DNA from: Ruminococcaceae bacterium UBA6845
GTDB lineage: Bacteria > Bacillota > Clostridia > Oscillospirales > Acutalibacteraceae
Assembly (NCBI GenBank): GCA_002449395.1
Contig: DKDP01000050.1
Span: 1 to 17,799, forward strand
Direction: 5' to 3'
DNA length: 17,799 nt
This document shows positions 1-8,336 of the stretch, piece after piece (position 1 is the stretch's first letter; each line of letters starts with the position of its first letter). Below the pieces are notes generated by a model. The model was not told the DNA's origin and searched no databases. It saw nothing but the letters and a program-made list of their open reading frames with translations. The position numbers and the translations under genes were made by a program.

Positions 1-3000
1 TTGTTACATTTTCACTTGAGGTGTATGTCTTCTTAAACGCATCGTCTGTGAGCGATGTCTTAAGTCCGATGATGTACTTAACTCCGCCGCTTGATTTTAC
101 CTTTGCGCCGTTGATAAGGTCAAATCTTGCTACCTTCTGATCCTTGAGGATGAGCATATCAATGTAGCTCTGGAGAGTATCCTGCATCTCCTTGACCTTA
201 TCCTGCTCTGTGATGTTGTAATCTCTGTGAGCCGGGATGTAACCGAATACATAGTCAAAGATGTAGCTGTCATAGATTTCATCATAGTTTGTATAGAGTG
301 ATGAATCGAGAGCGTTTACCTTTTCGATGAGTGCGTCGAGATCTGTATAATCAGCCGACTTGTATGTGAACTTATAGTTCTTAACCTGCTCAACATAATC
401 GTCAACCTCAGGCTGTCTCGGCTTCTTAAGATCCATATTAAATGATCCGATCAAAGATCTGAAGTCTGCAACCGACTCGACTGTGTAGCTGCCCTGTTCA
501 ATTTCAGCCTCTCTCTCTGCGATTGCGGCAGTAAGGGCGGTGTAATCAGCGCCGATGTACTCAAATACAAATGCGTTGATAGCGTCTGCATAGCCGTCAA
601 CAGTCTTCTGATCCTCAATTGAGAGGTTCCAGTTGATTGTTGCGATAAGATCATTGTATCTTGCAACAGAATCTGCAGTGTAATCGCCGGATTCAGCCTT
701 AGCGTCGGCAATAGTCTTTGCCTCGTTAACCTTTGTGTAATCTGCGCCCTTGAGCTTAAGTCCTGTGATAGCCGCATCGAGAGCGGATACAAGAGCCTCA
801 AACTCTGTCTGATTTCTGATTGAGTTCTTTGTGAGCTTGTAGCTGTCAGCCGCCGCAAGTGCGTCTGTGTAGAGCTTAACAGAAGCGTCTGTGTAGTTGC
901 CGAGATTCGACGGTACACGTGCAATAGCCTTGTTGTAGCTTGTAAGATCAAGCGGCTTATCTGTAAGATGTGCAACCGCATCATCAATTGCCGTTGCAAA
1001 GCCGTCTACTCTTGCCTGCTCGGACTTCGGAAGTTTTTCAACAATCTTTGCGATAGCGTCCTTTACAGCCTGAATGCTTTCATCTGTGTAGTTCGTATCC
1101 TTGATAGCTTCCTCTGCCTTAGCCTTTGCTTCGTTAACCTTTGTATAATCTGCAAGGTCAAGCTCAAGAGCCTCTCTTGCCGCCTTGATAGCGTCTGCAT
1201 AGCCGTCAACCTCTGACTGATGATTGATATCAAGGTCATAGTCTACGCTTGCAAGAACGTTCTGAAGATTTTCAACAGATGACTTTGTGTAAGGAGTGAG
1301 GTCGGTCGGAATGAGAGCCTTTTCGGCCTCAACTCTTGTGTAATCGGCAGGCTTATATTTAAGTCCTGCGATTGCCGCCTCAAGATCTCTTGCATAACCG
1401 TCAACGGTGTCCTGATCCTTTGTGAGGAGACCCTCTGTAACAGCGAGATTAGCTGCAATTACCTCTGCGGCAGTCTCATCTGTATAAACATCGTTGTCAA
1501 AGTCTGCGGGGATCTTTTTGCGTGCCGCTTCAACTGCCGAATAGTCGGCGTTGTTAAGCTGAATCTTCGCAATTGCATTGTTGATAGCGTCTGCATAGCC
1601 GTCAACAGTTGTCTGATATCTGATATCAAGACCCTTTGTGTAGTTCAATGTTGCCTCAAGAGCATCCATTGTCTCCTTTGTATAGTAGAGATATCCGTTA
1701 TGTGCGGCTGCAAAATCCTTCTGAAGCTGTATAGCTTCCTTTGCCTTAGCTTCCGCAGCATTAACCTTTGTGTAATCCGCCGGCTTATACTCAAGAGCAT
1801 TGATTGCCGCACGGATAGAAACAACGTAACCGTCAACAACAGCCTGCTTGCTTACCGGAAGATTCCAGTCAACCGCATTAACCGTATTTGCAACATTAAG
1901 GATTGATGCCTCTGTGTAAAGAGACTTATCCATCTCGTTCCACTCTTTGATGATTGCGTTAACTTCCGTATAGTCTGCGCCCTTTTCCTTGAGGTTCTTA
2001 ATTGCTGTATTGATAGCATCTGCGAAGCCGTCAATTCTCTCCTGCTCTTTAGCATTGAGGTTGTAGACTACCGAATCAATGGCATCCTGAAGAGCCTGCC
2101 ATGAATCCGCCGTGTACTTGCTTTCGTCAAGGTCATTTGTTGAGTCAATTGCCTCATAAACCTTTGTGTAGTCGCCGTCGGCAATGATGAGACCCTTCTG
2201 AGCGGTAACGAGCGCATCCTTAATTGCGTCGATTTCGCTCTGATGGTTGATATCAAGCGGACTGCCTGAATCGTAAGCCTCATATGCCTCCTCAGCGGCG
2301 GCAAGTGCCTCTGCGAACGGAGCCCATGTCTCCGGAGTGTACCAGCTTTCAACCTCTGAGCTTGCTGCATCTATTGCAGCTTCAAGTGCGCTGTAATCGG
2401 CATCCTTATATTTAAGTCTGTCAATTGCACTCTTGAGGTTTGTAGCCATATCGTCGACTTCATCCTGCTGTTTCCAGTTCTTATCACGCTCAATTGCGTT
2501 ATAAGCTGCCTGAGCCGCACGCCATGAAAGATCGGTATAAAGATCCTTGTTGGGGAGAGCATTGTTATATCTCTCAACCTGCTTGTCAACCTCCGTATAA
2601 TCGGCGGGAGCAAGAACAAGGTTGTTTATAGCAGAGTCTATGCTTGTGGCGAATGCGTCAACAAGTCCCTGCTTGTCAACCTTAAGATTCCAGTCAACGG
2701 AATTAACCGTATCTCTGAGGACTGCCCACGATTCCGCAGTGTAGTGCTCCGGAGTAAGACCCTCATAGATTTCGATCATTGTATTAACATTTGTGTAATC
2801 AGCCGGATTCATCTCAAGAAGAGAGATCGCCTTGCGGAGATCCGCAACGAGAGAATCAAGATATGCCTGGCAGAAAACGCTGATACCGTCTGTAATATTT
2901 GCAACGGCGGTCTGAACTCTTGACCAGGATTCATCCGTGTAGAGTGAAGCGTTAAGAGCCTTGACCTCATCCTTTACTACGTTTGCCTCTGTGTAATCGG

Positions 3001-4531
3001 CAGTAGCAACCTTGAGAGCCTTAACCGCTGCCTGAAGAGCGGCATCCGCTGCGTCAATCTTCTGCTGATCGGTATCGGGATCATTGAGAACGAACTGAGC
3101 GTTCTTCATAGCTGCAAGATACTGATCCCAGCCCTCCGAATAGAACCACTCGTTCGGGCTGTTGCCTATCTCAGACTCGGAAGCCATAAGCTTCGTCGGA
3201 GTATAAAGTCTGTACAGATCCTGAAGATGAGTACGGAGATTTGACTTGTCGTATGTAACGATGTTGAGGTTAACAGCGGAACGGATTCTTGAAATGTGCT
3301 TATACTCATCACCGAAAGAAACAATAATTGTGTAATCTACACTCTTGTTTCCGTTATCAAGCGTTGTTGCGTTCTTTTCATAGGTTGTTCCTGTGAACGG
3401 AATGGTGATTGTACCGCCTGCAACCGTATCGTATTCCTTGGTTGACTCATTGTAGTTTGCGGGCTTAACAGGAACGAGCTGCTCGTTTGCACTGTTGTTG
3501 TCCGGAGTGTTTTCATCAAATGCAACTGCACCCGGAACAATCTTAAACTCCTTAATACCGTAATTTGAATAATCATCGGTTCTGTTAAGGAAATCGGTAA
3601 TTGTGAATCTGAGATTATAGTTGCTCAAAGCCACAATACTTCTGTCGACATAAGCAGTTGTAACGGGACGATTGAAGTCGTTTGCTGTATTAGCTGTCTG
3701 TGTACCATCATTTGAGTGATCGTCGTAACGAACCTGACCGTAGCCTGATGCCACACCGTCAACGGTTGTGAAGCTGCCGGTATTAAAATCCCAGTAACCT
3801 CTTGACCATCCGGACTGCGTATTGTCAACAAATGTACCGAATGTATTCGCACCGACAATACGTGCAATGTAGCTAACCTTTTCTTTTCTGTCACAGTTGT
3901 GATCAAAGAAATGATATGAACGGTAACGGTAAGCGGAAATACCGCCGGGCTGAGCAACGTTCTCAACCGCACTTGTCGTATAAGCGGTATAGGTATTTGT
4001 GACAACCTTACCGTTCACGTCGGTATACTCATATGTATATCCGACCTCAAAATTGAGCTGCTTAGCGGTAACATTTGCACCCGAAACTTTCCATGAATAG
4101 GTGTAAACGCCGTCCGCATATGCGCCTGCCGAGGCAGGTGTAAATGTGAGAGCCGCATTTGAGCAGGTAATTGTCGGGTTAGCCTTGAGAGCCTTATCGG
4201 TAGTGAAAACTACCATCGGATCCTGCGGAGTTTCTCCCGCATAGAAGCCCTCTGCCGTGCTGCCCGTGAGTTCGGGTAAGCCTGAAGCCGTGGCTTTAAC
4301 AATGGTTGTACCGGCAGCCTGCGAATTAGCTGCAGCCGCTGTACGAATGACTGCTGTCGAGCTGATGCTGATATTCGGTCTCTCAAGGAAACTCCGGTTC
4401 AGCTCAATCGACGTGGTGCTTATTTCGTTATCCGAAACGGCACCGGCTGTGCTGAAAAGTCCTGCGGGAACTATGGTGAGAACCATCAGAACGGACAGCA
4501 AAGCGCTGAGAATACGTCTGCTTTTAGCCAT
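1..4531 (-). CDS. Large secreted FIVAR-like repeat protein, N-terminal part (3' end outside window)
   Basis: An open frame of 1510 codons runs from ATG at 4531 to the left edge without a stop, so the C-terminus and any anchor (LPXTG, dockerin, SLH) are not visible. The start has a strong GGGAGGA ribosome site at 4538-4544. Residues 1 to about 31 form a signal peptide: basic KSRR, a hydrophobic core, then STAGA before the likely cleavage. Residues of about 32-440 are a unique, aromatic-rich, probably beta-rich domain that I do not recognise. From about residue 442 to 1394 come about 14 tandem units of 63-79 residues. Each has a YT..S motif, a central Q..VDGYA..I motif and a closing ADYT, matching the three-helix FIVAR style found in Gram-positive surface proteins. 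After the last ADYT (near position 349) the sequence diverges. FIVAR-type repeats usually act as spacers or sugar/matrix-binding stalks. The role here is inferred to be a cell-surface or secreted adhesin-like stalk. It is monocistronic at its 5' end. Confidence 0.9.
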   Translation of the reverse strand, partial: MAKSRRILSALLSVLMVLTIVPAGLFSTAGAVSDNEISTTSIELNRSFLERPNISISSTAVIRTAAAANSQAAGTTIVKATASGLPELTGSTAEGFYAGETPQDPMVVFTTDKALKANPTITCSNAALTFTPASAGAYADGVYTYSWKVSGANVTAKQLNFEVGYTYEYTDVNGKVVTNTYTAYTTSAVENVAQPGGISAYRYRSYHFFDHNCDRKEKVSYIARIVGANTFGTFVDNTQSGWSRGYWDFNTGSFTTVDGVASGYGQVRYDDHSNDGTQTANTANDFNRPVTTAYVDRSIVALSNYNLRFTITDFLNRTDDYSNYGIKEFKIVPGAVAFDENTPDNNSANEQLVPVKPANYNESTKEYDTVAGGTITIPFTGTTYEKNATTLDNGNKSVDYTIIVSFGDEYKHISRIRSAVNLNIVTYDKSNLRTHLQDLYRLYTPTKLMASESEIGNSPNEWFYSEGWDQYLAAMKNAQFVLNDPDTDQQKIDAADAALQAAVKALKVATADYTEANVVKDEVKALNASLYTDESWSRVQTAVANITDGISVFCQAYLDSLVADLRKAISLLEMNPADYTNVNTMIEIYEGLTPEHYTAESWAVLRDTVNSVDWNLKVDKQGLVDAFATSIDSAINNLVLAPADYTEVDKQVERYNNALPNKDLYTDLSWRAAQAAYNAIERDKNWKQQDEVDDMATNLKSAIDRLKYKDADYSALEAAIDAASSEVESWYTPETWAPFAEALAAAEEAYEAYDSGSPLDINHQSEIDAIKDALVTAQKGLIIADGDYTKVYEAIDSTNDLDESKYTADSWQALQDAIDSVVYNLNAKEQERIDGFADAINTAIKNLKEKGADYTEVNAIIKEWNEMDKSLYTEASILNVANTVNAVDWNLPVSKQAVVDGYVVSIRAAINALEYKPADYTKVNAAEAKAKEAIQLQKDFAAAHNGYLYYTKETMDALEATLNYTKGLDIRYQTTVDGYADAINNAIAKIQLNNADYSAVEAARKKIPADFDNDVYTDETAAEVIAANLAVTEGLLTKDQDTVDGYARDLEAAIAGLKYKPADYTRVEAEKALIPTDLTPYTKSSVENLQNVLASVDYDLDINHQSEVDGYADAIKAAREALELDLADYTKVNEAKAKAEEAIKDTNYTDESIQAVKDAIAKIVEKLPKSEQARVDGFATAIDDAVAHLTDKPLDLTSYNKAIARVPSNLGNYTDASVKLYTDALAAADSYKLTKNSIRNQTEFEALVSALDAAITGLKLKGADYTKVNEAKTIADAKAESGDYTADSVARYNDLIATINWNLSIEDQKTVDGYADAINAFVFEYIGADYTALTAAIAEREAEIEQGSYTVESVADFRSLIGSFNMDLKKPRQPEVDDYVEQVKNYKFTYKSADYTDLDALIEKVNALDSSLYTNYDEIYDSYIFDYVFGYIPAHRDYNITEQDKVKEMQDTLQSYIDMLILKDQKVARFDLINGAKVKSSGGVKYIIGLKTSLTDDAFKKTYTSSENVT
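340..3205 (-). repeat. Tandem coding repeats of about 200 bp (FIVAR-like units)
   Basis: About 14 direct coding repeats lie inside the surface protein gene. The ADYT/ADYS codons that mark unit boundaries fall near 2990, 2800, 2600, 2397, 2172, 1970, 1782, 1544, 1349, 1150, 955 (degenerate, LDLT), 748, 553 and 349, giving spacings of about 190 to 240 bp. Most units are diverged, but a 26-base string encoding V-D-G-Y-A-D-A-I plus two bases of the next codon is identical at 576-601, 1185-1210 and 1581-1606. That points to fairly recent duplication or gene conversion, and makes copy number prone to change by recombination. Confidence 0.85.
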
Positions 4532-4562
4532 TAATATTCCTCCCAAAAAGTTTTACTGTAAA

Positions 4563-4580
4563 AGTGCGGTTTACCCCACA
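4563..4580 (-). other. Short hairpin in the 5' leader of the surface protein mRNA
   Basis: On the minus strand GTGTGG pairs with CCGCAC around a six-base loop (one G-U pair). It lies between the predicted promoter (4596-4624) and the ribosome site (4538-4544), so it would sit close to the 5' end of the transcript. A role in mRNA stability is possible but is inference only. Confidence 0.4.
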
Positions 4581-4595
4581 CTTATATACATTAAC

Positions 4596-4624
4596 ATTAT
4601 ATATTTTTTTATTTCAAAAGTCAA
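4596..4624 (-). promoter_or_regulatory. Sigma-A promoter of the surface repeat protein
   Basis: Minus-strand -35 TTGACT (4624 to 4619) and a perfect -10 TATAAT (4601 to 4596) are separated by exactly 17 bases. Transcription would begin near 4589, leaving a leader of about 58 nt. It is the best match to the vegetative consensus in this window, so the surface protein is likely well expressed in growing cells. Confidence 0.8.
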
Positions 4625-4662
4625 CCATATTAAATCTCCGATCCGCTTATTTTTACATATTG

Positions 4663-4676
4663 AACAATGTATTGTT
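4663..4676. promoter_or_regulatory. Inverted repeat between the divergent surface-protein and sigK genes
   Basis: AACAAT and ATTGTT flank a two-base centre, giving a 14-base operator-like element. The right arm overlaps a candidate -35 of sigK. The plus-strand string TTGAACAATG (4660-4669) agrees at 9 of 10 positions with the WWRRACARNY consensus as I recall it for the sporulation regulator SpoIIID, which regulates sigK in Bacillus subtilis. Binding here is inference; the element is short and the region AT-rich. Confidence 0.35.
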
Positions 4677-4700
4677 GATTTTTTTATCTATTTATACAAT
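4672..4700 (+). promoter_or_regulatory. Candidate promoter of sigK
   Basis: TTGTTG (4672-4677) and TACAAT (4695-4700) are separated by 17 bases, an acceptable sigma-A arrangement. The string TATACAAT (4693-4700) also resembles the -10 element of sigma-E (CATACAAT), the factor expected to transcribe sigK in the mother cell, but no convincing sigma-E -35 is visible. Assignment between the two is open. Confidence 0.35.
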
Positions 4701-4774
4701 CCGTTGGGTATTTATAAAACAAAGCCGTCATAAGTATTAAGTACCCGCTGATTAAATAAACGGACGGTGATTTT

Positions 4775-5458
4775 ATGATAGCCGAATTGTTGATGCGAAC
4801 TCTTTCAAATCTGTTTTTCTTTGCCCTGCACCTCTCCGGAACAAATTCATTCCCTCCCCCGCTTTCGGCAAAGCGTGAGCGTGAGTGCCTCGAAGCGATG
4901 AAAAAGGGCGATATGAATGCCAAAAACGAGCTTATCGAACATAACCTGCGGCTTGTCGCCCACATAATAAAAAAATATTATTCCAACAGCGTTCAGCAGG
5001 ATGACCTGATATCCATCGGCACAATCGGGCTTATCAAGGCTGTCAACACCTTTGATCCCGACAAGGGCACACGGCTTGCGACCTATGCCGCCAGGTGTAT
5101 AGAAAACGAAATTCTGATGCAGTTCAGGGCACAGAAGAAATCCGCACAGGATATATCCGTCAATGAACCGATTGACACAGACAGCGAGGGCAATCCCCTC
5201 ACCCTGATGGATATTATTTCAACCGAGGACGAAATTGTCGAGGACATCTATAAAATGACTATGCTCAAGAAGCTGTCCAAGGAGATAGAGCGAATCGGCG
5301 ATCCGAGAGAAAAAGCAATAATAATGATGCGTTACGGACTTGACGGTACAAAACCGATGACTCAGCTTGAGGTTTCAAAAAAGCTGAACATTTCCCGATC
5401 ATATGTCTCAAGAATAGAAAAGAAAACGCTCCGTGATCTCAGGAAAAGAATGGAGTAA
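4775..5458 (+). CDS. sigK: RNA polymerase sporulation sigma factor SigK (pro-sigma-K)
   Basis: A 227-residue sigma-70 family protein. Residues 1-31 are a hydrophobic pro-sequence ending in FPPPLS, in line with FPQPLS of Bacillus subtilis pro-sigma-K. The family is held inactive at the mother-cell membrane until the protease SpoIVFB removes the pro-sequence. Region 2 covers about residues 50-118, with the signatures NLRLVAHI, DDLISIGTIGLIKA and LATYAARCIENEIL. Region 4 covers about 175-225, with the helix-turn-helix SKKLNISRSYVSRIEKK. Length fits the family. The role is late mother-cell transcription of coat and lysis genes. The gene is continuous, so no skin-type prophage splits it. The ATG at 4775 follows GGTGA (4766-4770); a second Met at codon 7 would remove part of the pro-sequence and is less likely. 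It stands alone, divergent from the surface protein and convergent with the glycosyltransferase. SigG/SigE paralogues are ruled out by the pro-sequence and the ARCIENEIL match. Confidence 0.93.
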   Translation: MIAELLMRTLSNLFFFALHLSGTNSFPPPLSAKRERECLEAMKKGDMNAKNELIEHNLRLVAHIIKKYYSNSVQQDDLISIGTIGLIKAVNTFDPDKGTRLATYAARCIENEILMQFRAQKKSAQDISVNEPIDTDSEGNPLTLMDIISTEDEIVEDIYKMTMLKKLSKEIERIGDPREKAIIMMRYGLDGTKPMTQLEVSKKLNISRSYVSRIEKKTLRDLRKRME

Positions 5459-5459
5459 A

Positions 5460-5505
5460 AAAGCTGTAATTCACTCTTGCTGATTACAAGGTGAATTACA
5501 GCTTT
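5460..5505. terminator. Bidirectional terminator between sigK and the glycosyltransferase gene
   Basis: A perfect 15-bp stem (5460-5474 with 5491-5505) is extended inward by CTTG/CAAG. It is followed by TTTGGTTTT on the plus strand and by a run of six T on the minus strand. It begins one base after the sigK stop and lies 36 bases beyond the stop of the convergent gene, so it serves both. Confidence 0.9.
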
Positions 5506-5541
5506 GGTTTTGCAAAAACTTTTAAGATTGCGACCTATAAA

Positions 5542-8172
5542 TTATTCTTTTATAAGCGCTTCATACAGGGCTTGTTCGGGATCGTCAACCTTAAGGAACA
5601 TTCCGTCCATACGGTCAACGTATTTCTTTTCGGGAACGCATCCGTTCTCTAAGAGTGCGATAACATCATCAACCGCTTTTTCGGGATTGTCGGAGAACTC
5701 TCCGAATCCCTCGTCGAACGGTATATCGAGCTTTCGGTAATGGTTCAGACCCGCCTCAAAGAGCTCAAAGTCGGGCATAAAATAGAGAATCGGACGTTTG
5801 AGATAAATAAAGTCGAACATAAACGATGAGAAATCCGTAACGAACACACTGTAAGAATATTCGTCAACTTTCCTCGGTGCGAGACGCACGGTTTCGCCGT
5901 TGAGATTGAAATATTCATCATACATTCTGAAATTCGGATGCGGCTTGAAATCCAGAACATAGCCGTGCTTCTTCAGCGCTTCATTGAGTCTTTCATCTGT
6001 CAGAAAAGCCATAACATTTTTATAAAACTCAGAGTTGATGAAAGCGGCATTTTTCGGAATCCAACCGCCCTTACCGTCGGACTCAACAAGGAACTTTCTC
6101 CAGCTCGGAGCAAAAAGAATTTTTTTCTCCGGCTTTTTATCCTTAGGTATATGCTTTAACCGAGGCATTCTGCTCTTGATCAAAAAAGAATCCTCAAAGC
6201 AATAATTCGTTATAAGGTTATCAACCTCAAACCGAGTTGAAACGACCTCTTTGTCAATCGCCATTCTGTCAAGCGAATACATTGTCGGCAGATGAGCATG
6301 GAGCACACCGTGCTGAAGATAAATAAGCTCAAATGTCGTTAGGTCGGCAAAATACTTATATGCTCCGTTGGGATAGCAGAGAAAATCCTGCAAGCCGTAA
6401 AACGATGTCAGAATTTTATCTGCGGAAAGAGCATAAAGCCGATGCTTAACGGAACCGTATTCAATAAGCTGCGCCCTCTGTGAATCGTCAAACCAGCCCG
6501 TAATGTCGGCATCCTTATTACAGATATAATATCTTTCAATTCCGTCGTTCTTTTTGCAATCGTGGATAAACTGATAGTAGGCATTGTCTTTCACGGTTTT
6601 GGAAGAATCGCAATAAAGCCAAATACAGCGGTTTTTCTTTATTCTCGGTGCAGCGAGCTTTGTCAGTGCGTTGCGGTATCCTATCTTCGGGGCAAGCAAA
6701 ACGGTTTTAACGTCATAAGCAAGAATGTGAAAAACATTTGATTTTCTGAATTTTATCCTGCTCTTTTTATATTTTATAAATTTATCTTCACAAATATAAG
6801 AGCTTCTGTGCACTGCCTTATTGAAAGGACAGGTCTGCGGGAAAGTAAAATTCACATCGTAGGATTTTCCGTCAAGCGTCGCTGTGAATACAATATCCTT
6901 TAAATCGCCGACAGGACGCTTGATAATAAACATCTTGAATTTATTCGTCCTTGTCTGCGATGCGAAAATGCCAAGCGATGATTCTCTGAGCTCAAGCTCC
7001 TCTTTTTTGCTTTCGCCGTTTTTAAATCTAAATTCTGCGGCAACCTTAATATCATCGGTAAAGTTGAACGCAATACATTTAACCACGCCGATCATTGTAA
7101 GTATTCCGTGATTCACATTGAAACGTGACACAAACAATTCGATATTCGGGCACTTGAGCAGATCCTCCCCGTCCACGTCGAATGTATACATATCCTCTTT
7201 CTCATTAAGAGTTACTTTGTCGCCGTATTTAAGCTGAAAAATATATGCCTTATGCGGATAAGCAAGTCCCGGAAAATTGATTATAACATCATCGTCTACG
7301 TGTCTTAACAGATTCACGATCCTGTCAAAAGCCTTTTGGAAATCTTCCCCCTTATAGTGATAAGGCCAGAGAAGATCGGCTCTGAGCTTCCAATGAAAGT
7401 CATGCAGAAAAAAAGCCTGAACATATTTCGGAACGTGCTCTTTATTCAGAATAAATGATTCCCAAAGAGCCATTGTCTTTTCAAAAATATAATAGGGATG
7501 GCTTCTTGTGCTTGTTGCACCGTTCACATTCTTGTAGTAATAATACACGGCGGGTCTGCAAAAGCCGATTTTGCCCTTTTCTGCAAGGTTGGAAAGGATA
7601 AACTTCTGATCTTCGTGAAATATCATTGTTGTATCAAACTTAAAGTTATCTTTTCCCCTGTTTTTCACACAGATATTCATATGCGACTGAACAAAGAACA
7701 TATATTCGGGCGTATCGAGATCATACACTCCGCTCTTCTTTATATAATTATATCTGTAATGCGTGCTGTCCTTGATTTTTCCGTCCAAATCAATCTTTTC
7801 ACGGTATGTGACAACATCAATCTTATCGTAGTTCTTATTGAAAAACCTCACAATACTCTTAACGGATTTTTTCGAGAGGTAATCGTCGGAATCAATGAAC
7901 ATAATATACTTTCCCCGAGCCTTGTCGATTCCGAAATTTCTTGCGTTTGAAACGCCGTTGTTTTCAATATGATAAGCCTTGATATATTCATATCTTGCGG
8001 CATAGTCGTCGCAGATTGCGGGACTGCTGTCGGTTGAACCGTCGTCAATAAGAATTACTTCCATATCGTTCTTGTCAACGGTCTGTTCTATCAATGATTT
8101 AAGGCATCTTTCCAAATACGCTTCAACATTGTAAACAGGAACTATAACAGATACCTGACAGTTGAAATCCAT
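5542..8172 (-). CDS. Bifunctional GT2 glycosyltransferase / TagF-like polyol-phosphate transferase
   Basis: 876 residues, with two catalytic domains. Residues 1 to about 240 are a GT-A family 2 glycosyltransferase: SVIVPVYNVEAYL, DDGSTDS (43-49), NNGVSNARNFG and the metal-binding DSDD (94-97). Residues of about 330-480 look like a beta-rich linker. Residues of about 515-870 match the CDP-glycerol glycerophosphotransferase family (PF04464), with YLQHG (618-622), FAPSWR (687-692), KPHPN (743-747), TDFSSFMFDF (779-788) and RPILYF. Such fusions build or decorate phosphate-linked surface polymers: a sugar is added from a nucleotide-sugar and a polyol phosphate from a CDP-alcohol, at the inner membrane face. 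There is no signal peptide or membrane span. The start ATG has AAAGGA 10 bases upstream. The gene has its own promoter and terminator and no polymer-biosynthesis neighbours, so it is an orphan here. Donor and acceptor cannot be read from sequence; capsule, teichoic-type or glycolipid polymer are all possible. Confidence 0.88.
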   Translation of the reverse strand: MDFNCQVSVIVPVYNVEAYLERCLKSLIEQTVDKNDMEVILIDDGSTDSSPAICDDYAARYEYIKAYHIENNGVSNARNFGIDKARGKYIMFIDSDDYLSKKSVKSIVRFFNKNYDKIDVVTYREKIDLDGKIKDSTHYRYNYIKKSGVYDLDTPEYMFFVQSHMNICVKNRGKDNFKFDTTMIFHEDQKFILSNLAEKGKIGFCRPAVYYYYKNVNGATSTRSHPYYIFEKTMALWESFILNKEHVPKYVQAFFLHDFHWKLRADLLWPYHYKGEDFQKAFDRIVNLLRHVDDDVIINFPGLAYPHKAYIFQLKYGDKVTLNEKEDMYTFDVDGEDLLKCPNIELFVSRFNVNHGILTMIGVVKCIAFNFTDDIKVAAEFRFKNGESKKEELELRESSLGIFASQTRTNKFKMFIIKRPVGDLKDIVFTATLDGKSYDVNFTFPQTCPFNKAVHRSSYICEDKFIKYKKSRIKFRKSNVFHILAYDVKTVLLAPKIGYRNALTKLAAPRIKKNRCIWLYCDSSKTVKDNAYYQFIHDCKKNDGIERYYICNKDADITGWFDDSQRAQLIEYGSVKHRLYALSADKILTSFYGLQDFLCYPNGAYKYFADLTTFELIYLQHGVLHAHLPTMYSLDRMAIDKEVVSTRFEVDNLITNYCFEDSFLIKSRMPRLKHIPKDKKPEKKILFAPSWRKFLVESDGKGGWIPKNAAFINSEFYKNVMAFLTDERLNEALKKHGYVLDFKPHPNFRMYDEYFNLNGETVRLAPRKVDEYSYSVFVTDFSSFMFDFIYLKRPILYFMPDFELFEAGLNHYRKLDIPFDEGFGEFSDNPEKAVDDVIALLENGCVPEKKYVDRMDGMFLKVDDPEQALYEALIKE

Positions 8173-8219
8173 CTAAACCCATCCTTTCAAAAGCAGCCGT
8201 ATAAGCGGACTGCACATAT

Positions 8220-8248
8220 ACTATATCACGGGCAGGGAAATTTTGCAA
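8220..8248 (-). promoter_or_regulatory. Promoter of the glycosyltransferase/TagF gene
   Basis: Minus-strand -35 TTGCAA (8248 to 8243) and -10 TATAGT (8225 to 8220) are spaced by 17 bases, about 48 bases upstream of the ATG at 8172. Each element differs from the sigma-A consensus at one position. Confidence 0.7.
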
Positions 8249-8336
8249 GAAAAACTATTTTTTCGGTATTACGCCTATAATAAGTGAATTTTTTAACAAA
8301 AAATATTCTCAACCACTTCCATTTTTTATTATGGCG

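Noticed and set aside
451..2619. Several open frames of 60-180 codons inside the repeat gene
   Set aside because: They are low-complexity shadows (rich in Leu, Arg, Gln, Thr, Ser or Cys) of the long open frame, without ribosome sites or family motifs.
340..3205. Regular spacing that might suggest a CRISPR array or non-coding satellite
   Set aside because: The period of about 200 bp lies in one open minus-strand frame with amino-acid-level conservation, so it is a protein repeat.
4257..4733. 158-codon plus-strand frame crossing the surface protein start
   Set aside because: It is antisense to the signal peptide region and overlaps the strong promoter; its tail is AT-rich intergenic sequence.
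4775..5458. skin element or recombinase site in sigK
   Set aside because: The frame is continuous through all conserved regions and no recombinase gene is adjacent.
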